The position numbers and the translations under genes were made by a program. Positions 1 through 9,216 of a DNA stretch of 26,773 nucleotides are shown piece by piece. How positions within the stretch are numbered: the stretch's first letter is position 1; every line of letters begins with the position of its first letter. Source of the DNA: Cladochytrium replicatum (Eukaryota > Chytridiomycota > Chytridiomycetes > Cladochytriales > Cladochytriaceae); the NCBI GenBank assembly GCA_025526935.1, contig JAHLKD010000168.1, positions 1-26,773 of the forward strand, written 5' to 3'. The notes under the pieces were generated by a model, which was given only the letters and a program-made list of their open reading frames with translations, had not been told where the DNA came from and ran no database searches.

Positions 1-139
1 AACCTAACTAACCCTAACTAACCCTAACTAACCCTAACTAACCCTAACTAACCCTAACTAACCCTAACTAACCCTAACTAACCCTAAACTAACCCTAACT
101 AACCCTAACTAACCCTAACTAACCCTAACTAACCCTAAC
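1..139. repeat. Telomere-like tandem repeat, 10-base unit
   Basis: About 14 head-to-tail copies of ACCCTAACTA (G-rich strand TTAGGGTTAG in one phase) fill the first 139 bases. One unit near 87-90 carries an extra A. The C-rich strand reads 5' to 3' inward from the left edge, as expected for the left end of a linear chromosome. The unit looks like TTAGGG with a partial second TTAG. I do not know a species for which this exact 10-mer is established as the telomere. A subtelomeric satellite is the alternative, but the position at the sequence end and the direct fusion to a broken gene favour a telomere. Confidence 0.85.
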
Positions 140-514
140 TATGCCAAAGCAATGCAACTGTATGAAGAGTGTCTTGCAATATATATTAAAGCATATGGAA
201 CACGAGAGCATGCATATGTGGCCACAACACTCGGCTGTATGGGACAGGTTGCATCTAGTCAAGGTGACTATGCCAAAGCAATGCAACTGTATGAAGAGTC
301 TCTTGCAATCAAAGTTAAAGCATACGGAACACGAGAGCACCCTTCAGTTGCAATCACATTATACAGTATGAGTGTGTGCTATTACAAAATGGTAGACATG
401 AAAGGGATGCAAAGGTGTGCAGATGAAGCACTGCAGATATATTCGAAATGCCTTCCACCAGATCATCCACATATAGTAGCATTGTGTAAGTTTCTGAGTG
501 ATGTGTCTAGTTAA
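140..514 (+). pseudogene. Kinesin-light-chain-like TPR protein, 5'-truncated at the telomere
   Basis: The frame reads YAKAMQLYEECLAI straight out of the telomeric tract and stops at TAA (512-514). About two and a half 42-residue TPR units of the kinesin light chain/TPR_12 type are visible; the AYGTREH and DYAKAMQLYEE blocks recur. Proteins of this type are helical scaffolds, often with NB-ARC or other N-terminal domains, which are missing here. The frame has a stop at 116 inside the telomere repeat, so no start codon of the original gene remains. The ATG at 152 is internal to a TPR helix. The last unit (QIYSKCLPPDHPHI) is the usual C-terminal cap, so the 3' end looks complete. Probably non-functional. 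Confidence 0.8.
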
Positions 515-605
515 ACTTTGTGGAATGGTGTGTTGTGGTCACTATGAACTTTCTCGATGTTATGCTTTGTCTTTCCCTATCTGTTTATTGTTTGTGACTA
601 TCCAC

Positions 606-611
606 AATAAA
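606..611 (+). promoter_or_regulatory. Polyadenylation signal AATAAA of the TPR gene
   Basis: AATAAA lies 92 bases after the TPR stop codon, in a T-rich 3' region. This is the usual place for a eukaryotic poly(A) signal. Confidence 0.5.
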
Positions 612-1234
612 GTTCTATGCGATGAAGCTTTTTTCCATACTGAATGTTAGGACCAGACAGGAAACGAACAGTTGGTTACAGATACAAGTGTGATATGTGT
701 GACTGTTGTTCTCTTTTCGTGGGCTCTGTGTAGAGGCCACGCGTATCAGGCAGCACACTGGCTCCCAAAAGCATAAATCATACATGAACACCTCAACACA
801 TATTCTTTTTAAGGTGCCCAGTGAGGCGTTGAGTTCATGTTCTACAAACATAATGAAGACGAGATAACACCTCGACACATGCAATTTACACAAAACACAA
901 ACCACGTGCATTCATCACACGCATGCACTCTCACACTCTCCCAAAAACTAACATCAACACGTCTTCATCTGCAAGGCAAGAATAATTTAGCGTTTCAGCT
1001 GAAAACATATTGAATGTTGTTGTATAGTGTACCATCCCGATTGTGATCTGTCGGAAATGATTCTCCCTCCGTCCGAATCACATCACTGATCGTCATTCCA
1101 TCGTTGGCGTTTTGAATTGATCAGATCCTCAAATACACTTTCCCATGCGATTTTGACTGAACAGACTCTCAGAGGAAGAAATTCAAAGAAGCTGTTCAAC
1201 TCGAAGGACAAGATGGCCAAGATAGCAGGGTCTG
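612..1234. other. Gene-free stretch
   Basis: No ORF here has recognisable similarity or coding character, and I see no repeat or RNA gene. The only longer open frames are short and Cys/His-rich without a motif. Confidence 0.5.
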
Positions 1235-1546
1235 CCATGAGTCAAATCGAGTCAAATATTTTGCTATATTTGACTCGTGACCATTTGTGGCTTCCTTTGA
1301 TTTGACTCGCCAGTCAAATGCCAGACGCCCCATTTGACTCGCCAAATATTTGATATACCATTCTGTTGGACCACTCGTCAAATGCTTTACAAATATTTGA
1401 TTTGCCCAAATATATTTGACAAATAGATATTTGCCTATTCAATTTGTCAAGTATTTGCAGAATGTTTGCTATTCGCCAAATATTTGTATTTGATTTGACA
1501 AATATTTGGCAAATAGTTATCATTTGGCAAATATTTGACAAATCAC
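1235..1546. repeat. AAATATTTG-rich palindromic repeat block, left copy
   Basis: Dense, degenerate short repeats built on GACAAATATTTG and GAGTCAAAT and their complements; CAAATATTTG is self-complementary. A related block lies at 13135-13273 beside the decayed second hAT. Subterminal repeats of a hAT or MITE-like element are the likeliest origin. I found no target duplication linking the two blocks. Confidence 0.55.
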
Positions 1547-1791
1547 CACTTTTTGCGTAAGAAGATGAAAGGGTCCTTTCAGTAATATTACAATCTTTCT
1601 GGAGCTCCGAGCAGGTACATATCTGTTCGCTCCTGGAAAATCACGTGATTCCAGCAGTGGCGGAAAATTAGGTACCCACTGTCCTAGCACAGAGCACAGC
1701 GTCGACCAAGACGTGGGTGACGCCAGGCAATTGAATTCACTCGATTGAGGGGTTTACAATATCTGTCCTAACCTTCTGTACCTGTCCGTGG

Positions 1792-1817
1792 GAGTGGGTA
1801 CAGATTTGTACCCACTC
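1792..1817. other. Perfect 11-bp inverted repeat with 4-base loop
   Basis: GAGTGGGTACA, loop GATT, TGTACCCACTC. The arms are fully complementary. The surrounding 1547-1840 holds no gene. It could form a hairpin or cruciform, or be the remnant of a transposon end. Confidence 0.6.
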
Positions 1818-1844
1818 GATGTCGATTTGCTTGGCCATACAAAC

Positions 1845-2045
1845 AGTAGTCTATACCCGCGCGACTGGCACCCCATACAAGGCTAATGGAAGACATACAC
1901 CGCTATTGGAATATCGAGTCTGACGAGCTGGTACGGATGCGTAGTTGATCCTACTGTGGCGGTCACGGGACTGACTTTTTGAGGTCTGTACCTCCCGAAG
2001 TTGAGAATTGATTTCCAAATCCACCACATTCCCAGCTGGCACCCG
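1845..2045 (-). repeat. Decayed inverted copy of the 170-bp satellite unit
   Basis: The reverse complement of this stretch matches the A-type satellite unit at 19771-19942: GTATGGGGTGCCAGTCGCGCG, then a block resembling GGAAACCAACTCCAAAG, then the AGGTAC region. It is clearly diverged. It shows that the satellite family is dispersed and not confined to the array. Confidence 0.6.
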
Positions 2046-2062
2046 ATACATTCGTAACTTAA

Positions 2063-2137
2063 ATGCTGCACGCAGGTTTCGAACCTGCGATCTCGTGAGT
2101 AGAGGCTGTTGCTGTAACAAACTGAACTACTAGAGCT
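2063..2137 (-). repeat. tRNA-derived (SINE-like) fragment
   Basis: On the minus strand there is a perfect T-arm GCAGG-TTCGAAA-CCTGC (2072-2088) containing a consensus B box GGTTCGAAACC. Upstream of it lies an A-box-like TAGTTCAGTTTGTTA (about 2113-2130). The acceptor ends do not pair and the anticodon stem is weak, although a CTC could sit in a seven-base loop. It is therefore not a functional tRNA; a tRNA pseudogene or SINE head is more likely. It abuts the truncated 5' end of the LINE. Confidence 0.55.
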
Positions 2138-2230
2138 ATTTGTTAATTCTCTTCTGAAACATGTGTCTCATGCTTGGCGCTGTGCTAACTTTCGTACTTC
2201 AGCTAATGGTTTAGATTTTGATCCTCAGTC

Positions 2231-2238
2231 TTTAGCCA
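2231..2238. repeat. 8-bp target-site duplication TTTAGCCA, left copy
   Basis: Identical to 8313-8320 on the other side of the hAT-type insert. Eight bases is the typical hAT target duplication length. Removing one copy with the insert restores the LINE reading frame. Confidence 0.8.
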
Positions 2239-2249
2239 TAAGGATGTTT

Positions 2250-2405
2250 TAGGGTCTTTCGGGTCGGGTCCGGGTCCATTGACCAAATGTACCCGACCCG
2301 AGTGCCAGGTTTTCATGGAAAATTTTCGGGTCGGATCCGGGCCGGGTATCGGGTTCAGTAGGAAAACCCTTCTCGGGTCAAAAATCAGACCCGAGTAAAA
2401 CCCGA
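2250..2405. repeat. GGGTC-rich left terminal block of the hAT element
   Basis: CGGGTCGGGTCCGGGTCC and later ACCCGACCCG and CGGGTC motifs in both orientations. The right end at 8148-8307 carries the same motifs. GC-rich short repeats of this kind are commonly seen near hAT termini and could bind transposase. Confidence 0.6.
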
Positions 2406-2445
2406 TGTGATAGGGAAGCTAAAACGAAGCTATTGTTCTTTCTGT

Positions 2446-2800
2446 CCACGCGGACACTTTCCAAGAAGACGCAATATAAGTTTTGTATGTATCAAACAAT
2501 ATGCATCACAACAGACATCGAGGCATGTATTTTCTGTCCACCCGGACACTTTCTCAACTCATTGACGGTACTTCAGTGATCTCTATCAAGTACAACTAAC
2601 CTCTCTATCAATGCTACTAGCAATAGGATTCTGTCCACCCGGACACTTTCTTAACTCATTGACGTACTTCAGTTATCTCTACCCAATACAACTAACCTCT
2701 CTATCAATGTTACTAGCAATAGGATTCTGTCCACCCGGACACTTTCTCAACTCATTGACGGACTTCAGTTATCTCTACCCAATACAACTAACCACTTCAG
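2446..2800 (+). repeat. About 97-bp tandem array, left arm
   Basis: Units begin at about 2446 (diverged), 2532, 2629 and 2725. Each starts TCTGTCCACCCGGACACTTT and ends GCTACTAGCAATAGGAT or a close variant. The GTCC-ACCC-GGAC core is itself a short dyad. The same units lie in reverse orientation at 5715-6165, so the arms form a long inverted repeat around the hAT gene. The open frame of 2611-2973 is a translation of this array and is not a gene. Confidence 0.8.
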
Positions 2801-2880
2801 AACCCGATCCCAGAGATGTTTCAGGTGCAGTCACAGGTTCTGCACTTGATTCTCTTTCAGATGATGGTCTGGATTGTTTT
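2792..2880 (-). pseudogene. Inverted 89-bp copy of the coiled-coil gene 5' region
   Basis: The reverse complement matches 6360-6447, the Ser-rich N-terminal part of the gene at 6309-8012, almost base for base; I see about one mismatch. The left border overlaps the CACTTCAG motif shared with the 97-bp unit, and the right border is fused to a LINE RT fragment. Confidence 0.8.
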
Positions 2881-3080
2881 AACCTGAAAAACAATTTGCA
2901 ACAACCACTCTGGAAGAACAAAAATCAAACAGAGACTTCAAAACAAAAACAAATGGCAACGGTACTCCCCTAGAAAGAAGCTCAGCCCAAAGAATTGCAC
3001 GATTTGTGGTGTCATAAGCTGCTTGAATATCTAAAAAACCAGCAACCCAAGGAACCTTGGCATTAGACGCACGGGAGATA
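2881..3080 (-). pseudogene. LINE reverse transcriptase fragment, inverted
   Basis: The minus strand reads ISRASNAKVPWVAGFLDIQ, then AAYDTTNRAILWAELLSRG, then a segment through RVVVANCFSG. This is the first palm motif of a LINE RT. The first 97 or so bases match 8778-8874 of the host LINE with about two differences. The rest of the segment is missing from the main LINE copy, so this fragment came from another copy or from before that deletion. Confidence 0.8.
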
Positions 3081-3225
3081 CACCTCTCTATCAATGTTAC
3101 TAGCAATACGATTCTGTCCACCCGGACACTTTCCAACAAGTCACAACGGAAGTTCTGTAACAAACAATTTCTACCACGACAGACCTCCAGAGCTGTGCTT
3201 TCTGTGCACCTGGACACTTAGAGTC
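3081..3225 (+). repeat. Partial 97-bp units next to the hAT gene
   Basis: CTCTCTATCAATGTTACTAG and TCTGTCCACCCGGACACTTT recur at 3083-3133, with a decayed TCTGTGCACCTGGACACTT at about 3200-3221. This is the inner part of the left arm, cut off from the main array by the gene/LINE chimera at 2792-3080. Confidence 0.7.
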
Positions 3226-3314
3226 GGTAACGTTCCAGCCACACCACAGCAAAAATGGACGCCGCCTTTGTTTAACCAAAGCGTAAGGCAGCGTCCGACG
3301 CAAGCCAAAGACTG

Positions 3315-5689
3315 GTGGACAGTCATCCGCTTGACACAAGAAAGCGAAGTCTGCCAGCCCCCCAAATTTCAGAGGCGTCCAGCGAGGGGAACAGCATGCA
3401 GGACAAACGCAGACGTGTATCAGGACACGGTGGCAACAACAGCGCTCGAGAGCCGAGCTCCACATCTTCTTCCAATGACTCCAGCGAGTTGGGCCTGGCT
3501 TCTCAGCGTGCAGCAGAGCTTCCTGCAGACGTTAGTTTTGCTGACTCTTCAGTGCGACAGGAGCCTGCAGCTGGATCAGTTCAACCATCAATGCTTTCAT
3601 CAGACGCAGATGTTGATAGCATGTCGGACTGTAGAGGTAGTCGAGGCGGCATAGCGAAGGATTACTATAAGGTTGATAATGGTCTGAGAACATGTTTGGT
3701 TGCGAAATGCAAGTGGAGCCAGAAGGTCAATAAGACAGGATCAACAAAAAACTTCCTCGGGCATCTGAAAAACCACCATGGAAGTATTGCCAGGTCGCTT
3801 GGGCTGTTGGACATCGTCCCCAAGGGACAACAGACATTGAATTTCGGCTCGCAGGAGAAGGAGCAAAACTTTCTGTTCAATCCAGACATAGCGTGGCGGT
3901 CAATTTTGGACTGGATTGCTGCAGACAATCAGGCTTTTACTGTTGTGGAGAACGAGTTCTTTGTCAGCATGCTGAAGACTTTTCAGCCAAACTATACACC
4001 AAAGACGGCAAAAGCAGTGAAGCAAAAGGAGATGGATCTTTACGATAGGCAGAAGGAGCTCGTTAAAGGTCTGATTGTTGGTTCGCCTTCAAAAGTATCA
4101 ATAACAGCTGACTGTTGGACATCGAAGAACCAGATTTCTTTTCTTGGAATTACTGCCCACTTCATCACGAAAGAATGGGAGCCGCAGGACTTGCTGCTGC
4201 AGATGATTCCGATGGTTGGAAAGCATGAAGGCGTCGCCATGGCTAATCAGCTTGTCAAGTGTCTGGATGAATTTGGCATGCTATCAGGTGAACGCTTATT
4301 GTGCATTACAACCGACAATGGTTCAAACAACTTTACCATGAGTGCTAAGCTGGAGACGCTCTTGGAAGATAGGGATATTGCGTGGTCTGCAGAAACTCAA
4401 CACATGCGGTGTATGGCACACATTATCAATCTTGCAGCAAAGGATTTTATCGATACATTTGCGCCCGCAGGGGACACAGTCGCACATGACGATAACTCCG
4501 GCGTTAATGTCATAAACCTTCTTCGACGGCTTGTCAGAGGAATCTGGTCTTCCCCAAAACAACGAAGCTCATTTATTGATTCGTGCCGATTTGTGAAACT
4601 AGTTCCTCTATTACCAATTATCGATGTGACAACTCGCTGGAATAGCACGTTCTATATGGTCAAACGAGCCTTACAGCTACGAGAGGCAATGGACAAAATA
4701 TGCTGGATTGAAGATTCTTTGAAAGATTGGTCAATAAATCCAAAGCAATAGGAGGTCCTACAGAAGATCCGGGATGGTTTGAGTGTTTTCGAGATTATAT
4801 CAAAGGCAATTGAGGGGTCTAGATATCCAACACTTCCGCTTGTTATTCCATTTTACAACGATCTTATCGATCAACTGTAGGACCAAGAGGAGGCAGAATT
4901 GGATGAAACTTTCACCAAAGCATTTAGAAATGCACTAGATAAGCTGAGAATATATTACTCAATCGCTAAGAGCCCGTGTTTAGCAGTTGCTACGGTACTC
5001 GATCCTCGTTTTAAGGATCAATATTATTGATTTTCAAAGGCTTGGGAGAAAGATGTAGGAAGGGATCAGGTCACTCTAGTGCCCAAAGTCTGGGAGGAAT
5101 TGTATAAGTCACGGAAAATCAAGAACAGTGGTGCCGATGTTTTTGGAAACATGCCAGAACGTCGACACGATTCGAGAGGAGCTTCCGGTGATAGACAGAA
5201 AAAACGGACGCTGAACGCTTGAGAGCCATTAGATCCGTTTTCATCTGGCAAGAAGAGATTCCTGAGGAAAAAGATGAGCTGGATCGCTATCTTGGCGATC
5301 AGGTACTCCGCGGTATTGATTCTGATGGGAAGCCAATCAATATTATGGACTGGTGGAAGACTGTTGGAAATGTGAACTTTCCAGCCCTAAGCCAGATGGC
5401 AATGGACTATTTAGGAATACCAGCAACAAGCGCTCCAGTCGAACGAAAGTTTTCAGCCGGGGTTGATTTGGTACCTGCAACTCGCAACCGCCTTGCTCCA
5501 AGAACAATAAATGCATTGATGTGCCGTCATGACTGGTTGCATCAATTGAGTGCTGAAGAACCGTTCAAAAATGATTCCCTAGATTCAAAAAGTGATGTTG
5601 GTGAGGATTTTGTAAAGGTGCATAATTTTGGCGAGGATTTTGATGTGGTATTAGAGTTGGAAGCAACTGATGATAACCCACTCTTTTAA
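3315..5689 (+). pseudogene. BED-type zinc-finger hAT transposase, inactivated
   Basis: Cut-and-paste DNA transposase. In order: a disordered N-terminus (first in-frame ATG 3396), a BED finger (C-x4-C ... H-x3-H in RTCLVAKC ... HLKNHH, about 3690-3780), and the RNase-H-like core with ITADCWTS (about 4099) and CITTDNGSNN (about 4305). VTTRWNSTFY (about 4627) and the VLDPRFK block (about 4998) follow. The C-terminal hAT dimerisation domain (MDWWKTVGN ... APVERKFSAG, 5345-5535) is last. Breaks: in-frame TAG at 4749, TAG near 4878 and TGA near 5028, then a frame change in an A-run near 5200. The 5219-5689 ORF is the C-terminal part. Inactive as read. Confidence 0.88.
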
Positions 5690-5714
5690 ATATAAACTGT
5701 TGTTTAGACTGTTC

Positions 5715-6165
5715 ATCTGTTGAAGTACCGTCCAGGAGTTGAGAAAGTGACCGCCTGGACAGAATCCTATTGCGAGTAGTATTTGTAGAGAGGTTGGTTG
5801 TACTTGATCGAGATCAGTGAAGTATCAGTGAAGTACAGTCAATGAGTTGAGAAAGTGTCCGGGTAGACAGAATCGTATTGCTAGTAACATTGATAGAGAG
5901 GTTAGTTGTATTGGATAGAGATCACAGAAGTACCGTCAATGAGTTGAGAAAGTGTCTGGGTGGACAGAATCCTGTTGCTAGTAACATTGATAGAGAGGTT
6001 AGTTGTATTGGGTAGATCACTGAAGTACCGTCAATGAGTTGAGAAAGTGCCCGGGTGGACAGAATCCTAATGCTAGTAGTATTTGTAGAGAGGTTAGCTG
6101 TACCTGATAGAGATTACTGAAGTACCGTCAATGAGTTGAGAAAGTATCCGGGTGGACGGACAGAA
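5715..6165 (-). repeat. About 97-bp tandem array, right arm (inverted)
   Basis: Five units start at about 5720, 5818, 5927, 6021 and 6118. Each contains CAATGAGTTGAGAAAGTG, a variant of CCGGGTGGACAGAATCCT, and GATAGAGAGGTTAG. They are reverse complements of the left-arm units at 2446-2800. The last unit runs into a short stretch (6168-6190) that flips back to left-arm orientation, marking a rearrangement point. Confidence 0.8.
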
Positions 6166-6308
6166 TCCTCTCTATCAATGTTACTAGCCAGTTTCTTCCC
6201 TAGCTTTTTATTATTTTCAGATCGGGTAGAAAACTATAGTATCAGGGAAGTATTATAGCATACATTCCTGTAACATTCCGGCTAAGAACACCGGGCCTGT
6301 ATCTTCCC

Positions 6309-8012
6309 ATGACAAACAGTACAAACACCACGCCTCAAACTACAAAGAAGCGAGCGTTGAAACAATCCAGACCATCATCTGAAAGAGAATCAAGTGCAGA
6401 ACCGGTGACTGCACCTGAAACATCTCTGGGATCGGGTTCTGAAGTGGAAGAAGCAGAAGTTGGCCTTGATGTCAATTCGACAGATGTCAAATCGACAGCT
6501 CCTTCAAAGAAACCGGCGCGACGTGGTACTAAAGGGGATGCTGACTATTTGCTCATCGACGGACTCTGTCCTGCTTCAGACATATGACTTTGGTATCGAA
6601 AATTCAAAGCAAGTGGCCACAGCTACGACTCGGAGGACTTCATCAGCAACTGTCAAACAAATCGTGATGAATGCGGCCCAAGATTTGTTCTTCAAGGGTT
6701 GATCGACCGACTTAACTCTGACAGCAAGTTAGTTCGTCAAGCCCTGAATGAAATTCACGATGAATGCAGTGGACAAACGGAGTTCATAACAGCAGAAAAC
6801 GCCTATCGTATGGAGTGCTTGAAAAGCTCTTCCTTTCAGAAGGAAACAACATTTCTGGACATTTACAGGCGGCAGGGACACAAGTACGGCATTTACAGAG
6901 GAATGCCTGTCACTGCAAAGTGTGACGAGTTCCAAGCGACCATCAAACTAGCAGATGAGGACCGTGAAAGGACAAAAGAGGTCCTCAAACAGTCAGAACG
7001 ACTGTTGAACATGAAAAAGGATCTTGAAGAGACTGCAATGAACGAAAGAAGGACCCGCATCGCAGCAGAAGTGCGAGAGAAGGCTCTCTTTGATGGATTG
7101 GGCAGGGCGGGTGCATTGATTCAGCACGGCGAGCATGAAGAGCTAGCAAGATTCAGGGAGATCACCACTGCAATAGAAAGGGAGAAGCAGGCGACTTCCC
7201 AGGAGATTTCAGAATGGAAATCATGTGTGACTGCTTTGGAGGGAGAGCTTGCTGCTCTGAAACGACAGGCTGGTCATTCAGAAGCTGCAGCACCTGCGGC
7301 GCCAACATCAACAGGCGGCCCAATAAGCATATCTTCGGCTATCAAGGGGATTGGTAGAATTCCGAAGGTACATCGAACCAGTTCTCCAACGAGTTCCCTT
7401 GCATTGCTTAGCCAGCAGCAGCACCGTCGTACGGCCATCCTTTTGGTGAAAGAGGTCATCCAGGGTATCTGCTTCCAGATGCATAAGATCAATGAGGTTA
7501 TTTATGACCTTAAATTGCCGTCTCTTCCACCATCAATCAAGTACGTCAATGTAAACTACGAAGTCCTCTCCCGAAATGAGTTTTTACGGCCCATATTTGT
7601 TGAATCAGACGACCGCTCAAGCCAAAAATCAACTTCAAGTAGCAGTGCTCGGAGCAGCCTTACTCTTCTTAGGGTGCACATTTTGCTCGGAAACTGGATA
7701 CAGCACAATAATTCGCTAAGTACGTCTGCCACTATCTATCGCATGTTCAGGGCATTAGTGGATGCATATCCTTCTGAGTGGCTAAGGTTCTGGATGGCAT
7801 ACATCGGGCATCTTTCGTCCATAACGCTCCCTGACGTGGATTGGAAACCTTGGAAGACAGGTTTAGCCAAGGATTTCATGCTTTCAAATGACGACATTGA
7901 TCGGTTCATCAGGACTGGGTTGGCGAAGGACGTAACCAGTGGTGGATGGGACTCTGACGATATGAACCAGATACAGAAGCTGATTTGGGCTGTTCCACCT
8001 ATCAACTTGTGA
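6309..8012 (+). CDS. Unrecognised coiled-coil protein, interrupted by one in-frame TGA
   Basis: The frame runs from ATG 6309 to TGA 8010-8012 (about 567 codons) with one internal TGA at 6585-6587. Reading resumes as LWYRKFKASGHSYDSEDF in the same frame, so the two open frames are one gene. The N-terminus is Ser/Thr/Lys-rich and disordered. Residues encoded at about 6930-7265 are a strongly charged Glu/Lys/Arg heptad-like coiled coil. A folded-looking C-terminal part (7420-8012) has Trp-rich motifs (EWLRFWMAYI, VDWKPWKTGLAKD) and a repeated TGLAKD. I recognise no family. It lies between hAT ends, so it may be cargo, a captured host gene or an accessory ORF. The start is chosen as the first ATG after the repeat array. 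Confidence 0.6.
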
Positions 8013-8147
8013 TTGTTCAGTGGAGTTTTGTTTCTTTTTACGATAGTGTTTCTAAAATACACACTGTCTACACAGACACAAAGTGTTCACGTAAATATCC
8101 GTGGTCTAACTCAAAGTTCAATCAATCCTCTCCTGGGCAGCAAAAAC

Positions 8148-8307
8148 CTGGTGGGTCAGGGTCGGGTATGGGTTTCAACCACTTCGGGTCCGGGTATTCC
8201 CTTTGTACCCGTCAGTGACCCGGCGGGTCCCCAGACAAACACGACCCGACCCAAAGGGTTTAATGCGGGTCGCCACTGAAACCTGGACCCGACCTGGACC
8301 CGCCAAA
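8148..8307. repeat. GGGTC-rich right terminal block of the hAT element
   Basis: GGGTCAGGGTCGGGTATGGG, CGGGTCCGGGT and, toward the end, GACCCGACCTGGACCCG. It mirrors the left block at 2250-2405. The outermost bases read inward are TAAGGTTTGGCGGGTCC. The roughly 90-residue open frames over this block are repeat translation. Confidence 0.6.
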
Positions 8308-8312
8308 CCTTA

Positions 8313-9216
8313 TTTAGCCAAATATGCTGATCATTGTGCTAGTGTCTATAATGATCAGGCTGCTGACCAGGTTTCACCTTCTATTGTTCTGTGTGATTTT
8401 CAGCTGCCATTGGATGTTGAAGCTTTTGTTCTAGCTATTAGGGACTGCCCTTTGGAGTCTGCCCCGGGTCATGATCGTCTGCCTGCAGAACTTATCGCCC
8501 AAATTCAGCTATTCTTGCTCCATTGTTCTTGCAGCTTTCTCAGTCCATTTTTTGCAGTAGTCTTACATCCAGTTTGGAAGCAACGTGGTACGCTTGGTGA
8601 CATTACTAATTATCGCCCCATTACTCTTTCATGTGTTGCCCAAAAAATTTTCGAGCGAGCGTTGTTGCCACATCTTTATTCTGCTATCACGTCTCAACGC
8701 CCACTTGATGCTGCCCAAGCGGGATTTCAGTCACACCGCTCGGGAACGGAATGTGTTTTTGGTCTTCAGGCATTTATCTCCCGTGCGTCTAATGCCAAGG
8801 TTCCTTGGGTTGCTGGTTTTTTAGATATTCAAGCAGCTTATGACACCAAAAATTGTGCAATTCTTTGGGCTGATCACCACAATATAATTCTTTTTATTTG
8901 CAGATGATTTGGCCTTGTTTGCACTTACTTTGGATGCTATGCAGGTTCTTCTCTCTGTTTGTGACCAGTTGCCCAAGCTCGTGGTTTTACTTTTGCTCCT
9001 TTGAAGTCTGTGATCCTCACAAGAATTCCCATTCCTGCTAATTCACCTTTGCTTCTTCATGGTCAAACTCTGCCTGTCAAGCCTTCATTTCGTTATCTGG
9101 GTTGCATTTTTGGAGATACTAGATTTGATGTTTCACTGACTATTTCCCATCACCTTGCCAAAGCGTGCGCAGCTTCTTTTGCTTTGCTTTCTTTTTCAAG
9201 GATGTTTGGTTCTTAA
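8313..9216 (+). pseudogene. LINE reverse transcriptase, broken
   Basis: Reads KYADHCASVYNDQAAD, then APGHDRLPAELI, NYRPITLSCVAQKIFERAL, QAGFQSHRSGTE, FLDIQAAYD and, after a deletion at about 8872, LFADDLALF (8897-8917). LFADDLALF is the catalytic FADD box. The thumb-region YLGCIFGDTRFD follows at about 9094. The frame changes at about 8872-8895 and again near 8985. The missing palm segment matches what survives in the inverted fragment at 2881-3080. Reverse transcription and target-primed integration are the family's role; this copy cannot encode it. Confidence 0.85.

Larger units (their letters stand above)
2239..8312. mobile_element. hAT-type composite element, about 6.07 kb, inserted in a LINE
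   Basis: The element is bounded by the TTTAGCCA duplication. Both ends start TAAGG when read inward and are followed by GGGTC/CGGGTC-rich terminal blocks (2250-2405 and 8148-8307), forming imperfect terminal inverted repeats. Inside are the BED-hAT pseudogene, inverted arrays of about 97-bp units, the coiled-coil gene at 6309-8012, and an inverted chimera of gene and LINE fragments. The hAT transposase may belong to this element or be a second, nested hAT whose ends are the arrays; I cannot tell which. Confidence 0.7.

Noticed and set aside
125-340. Minus-strand ORF across the telomere junction
   Set aside because: Antisense shadow of the TPR repeats.
2063-2137. Functional tRNA gene
   Set aside because: T-arm is perfect but the acceptor and anticodon stems do not pair.
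2611-2973. ORF with duplicated LLAIGFCPPGHF
   Set aside because: Translation of the 97-bp DNA repeats.
4749-5030. Alternative nuclear code with TAG or TGA as sense
   Set aside because: The young pol frame contains no internal TAG or TGA and several frames end cleanly at TAG, TGA or TAA. The hAT also has frameshifts, so decay explains it.
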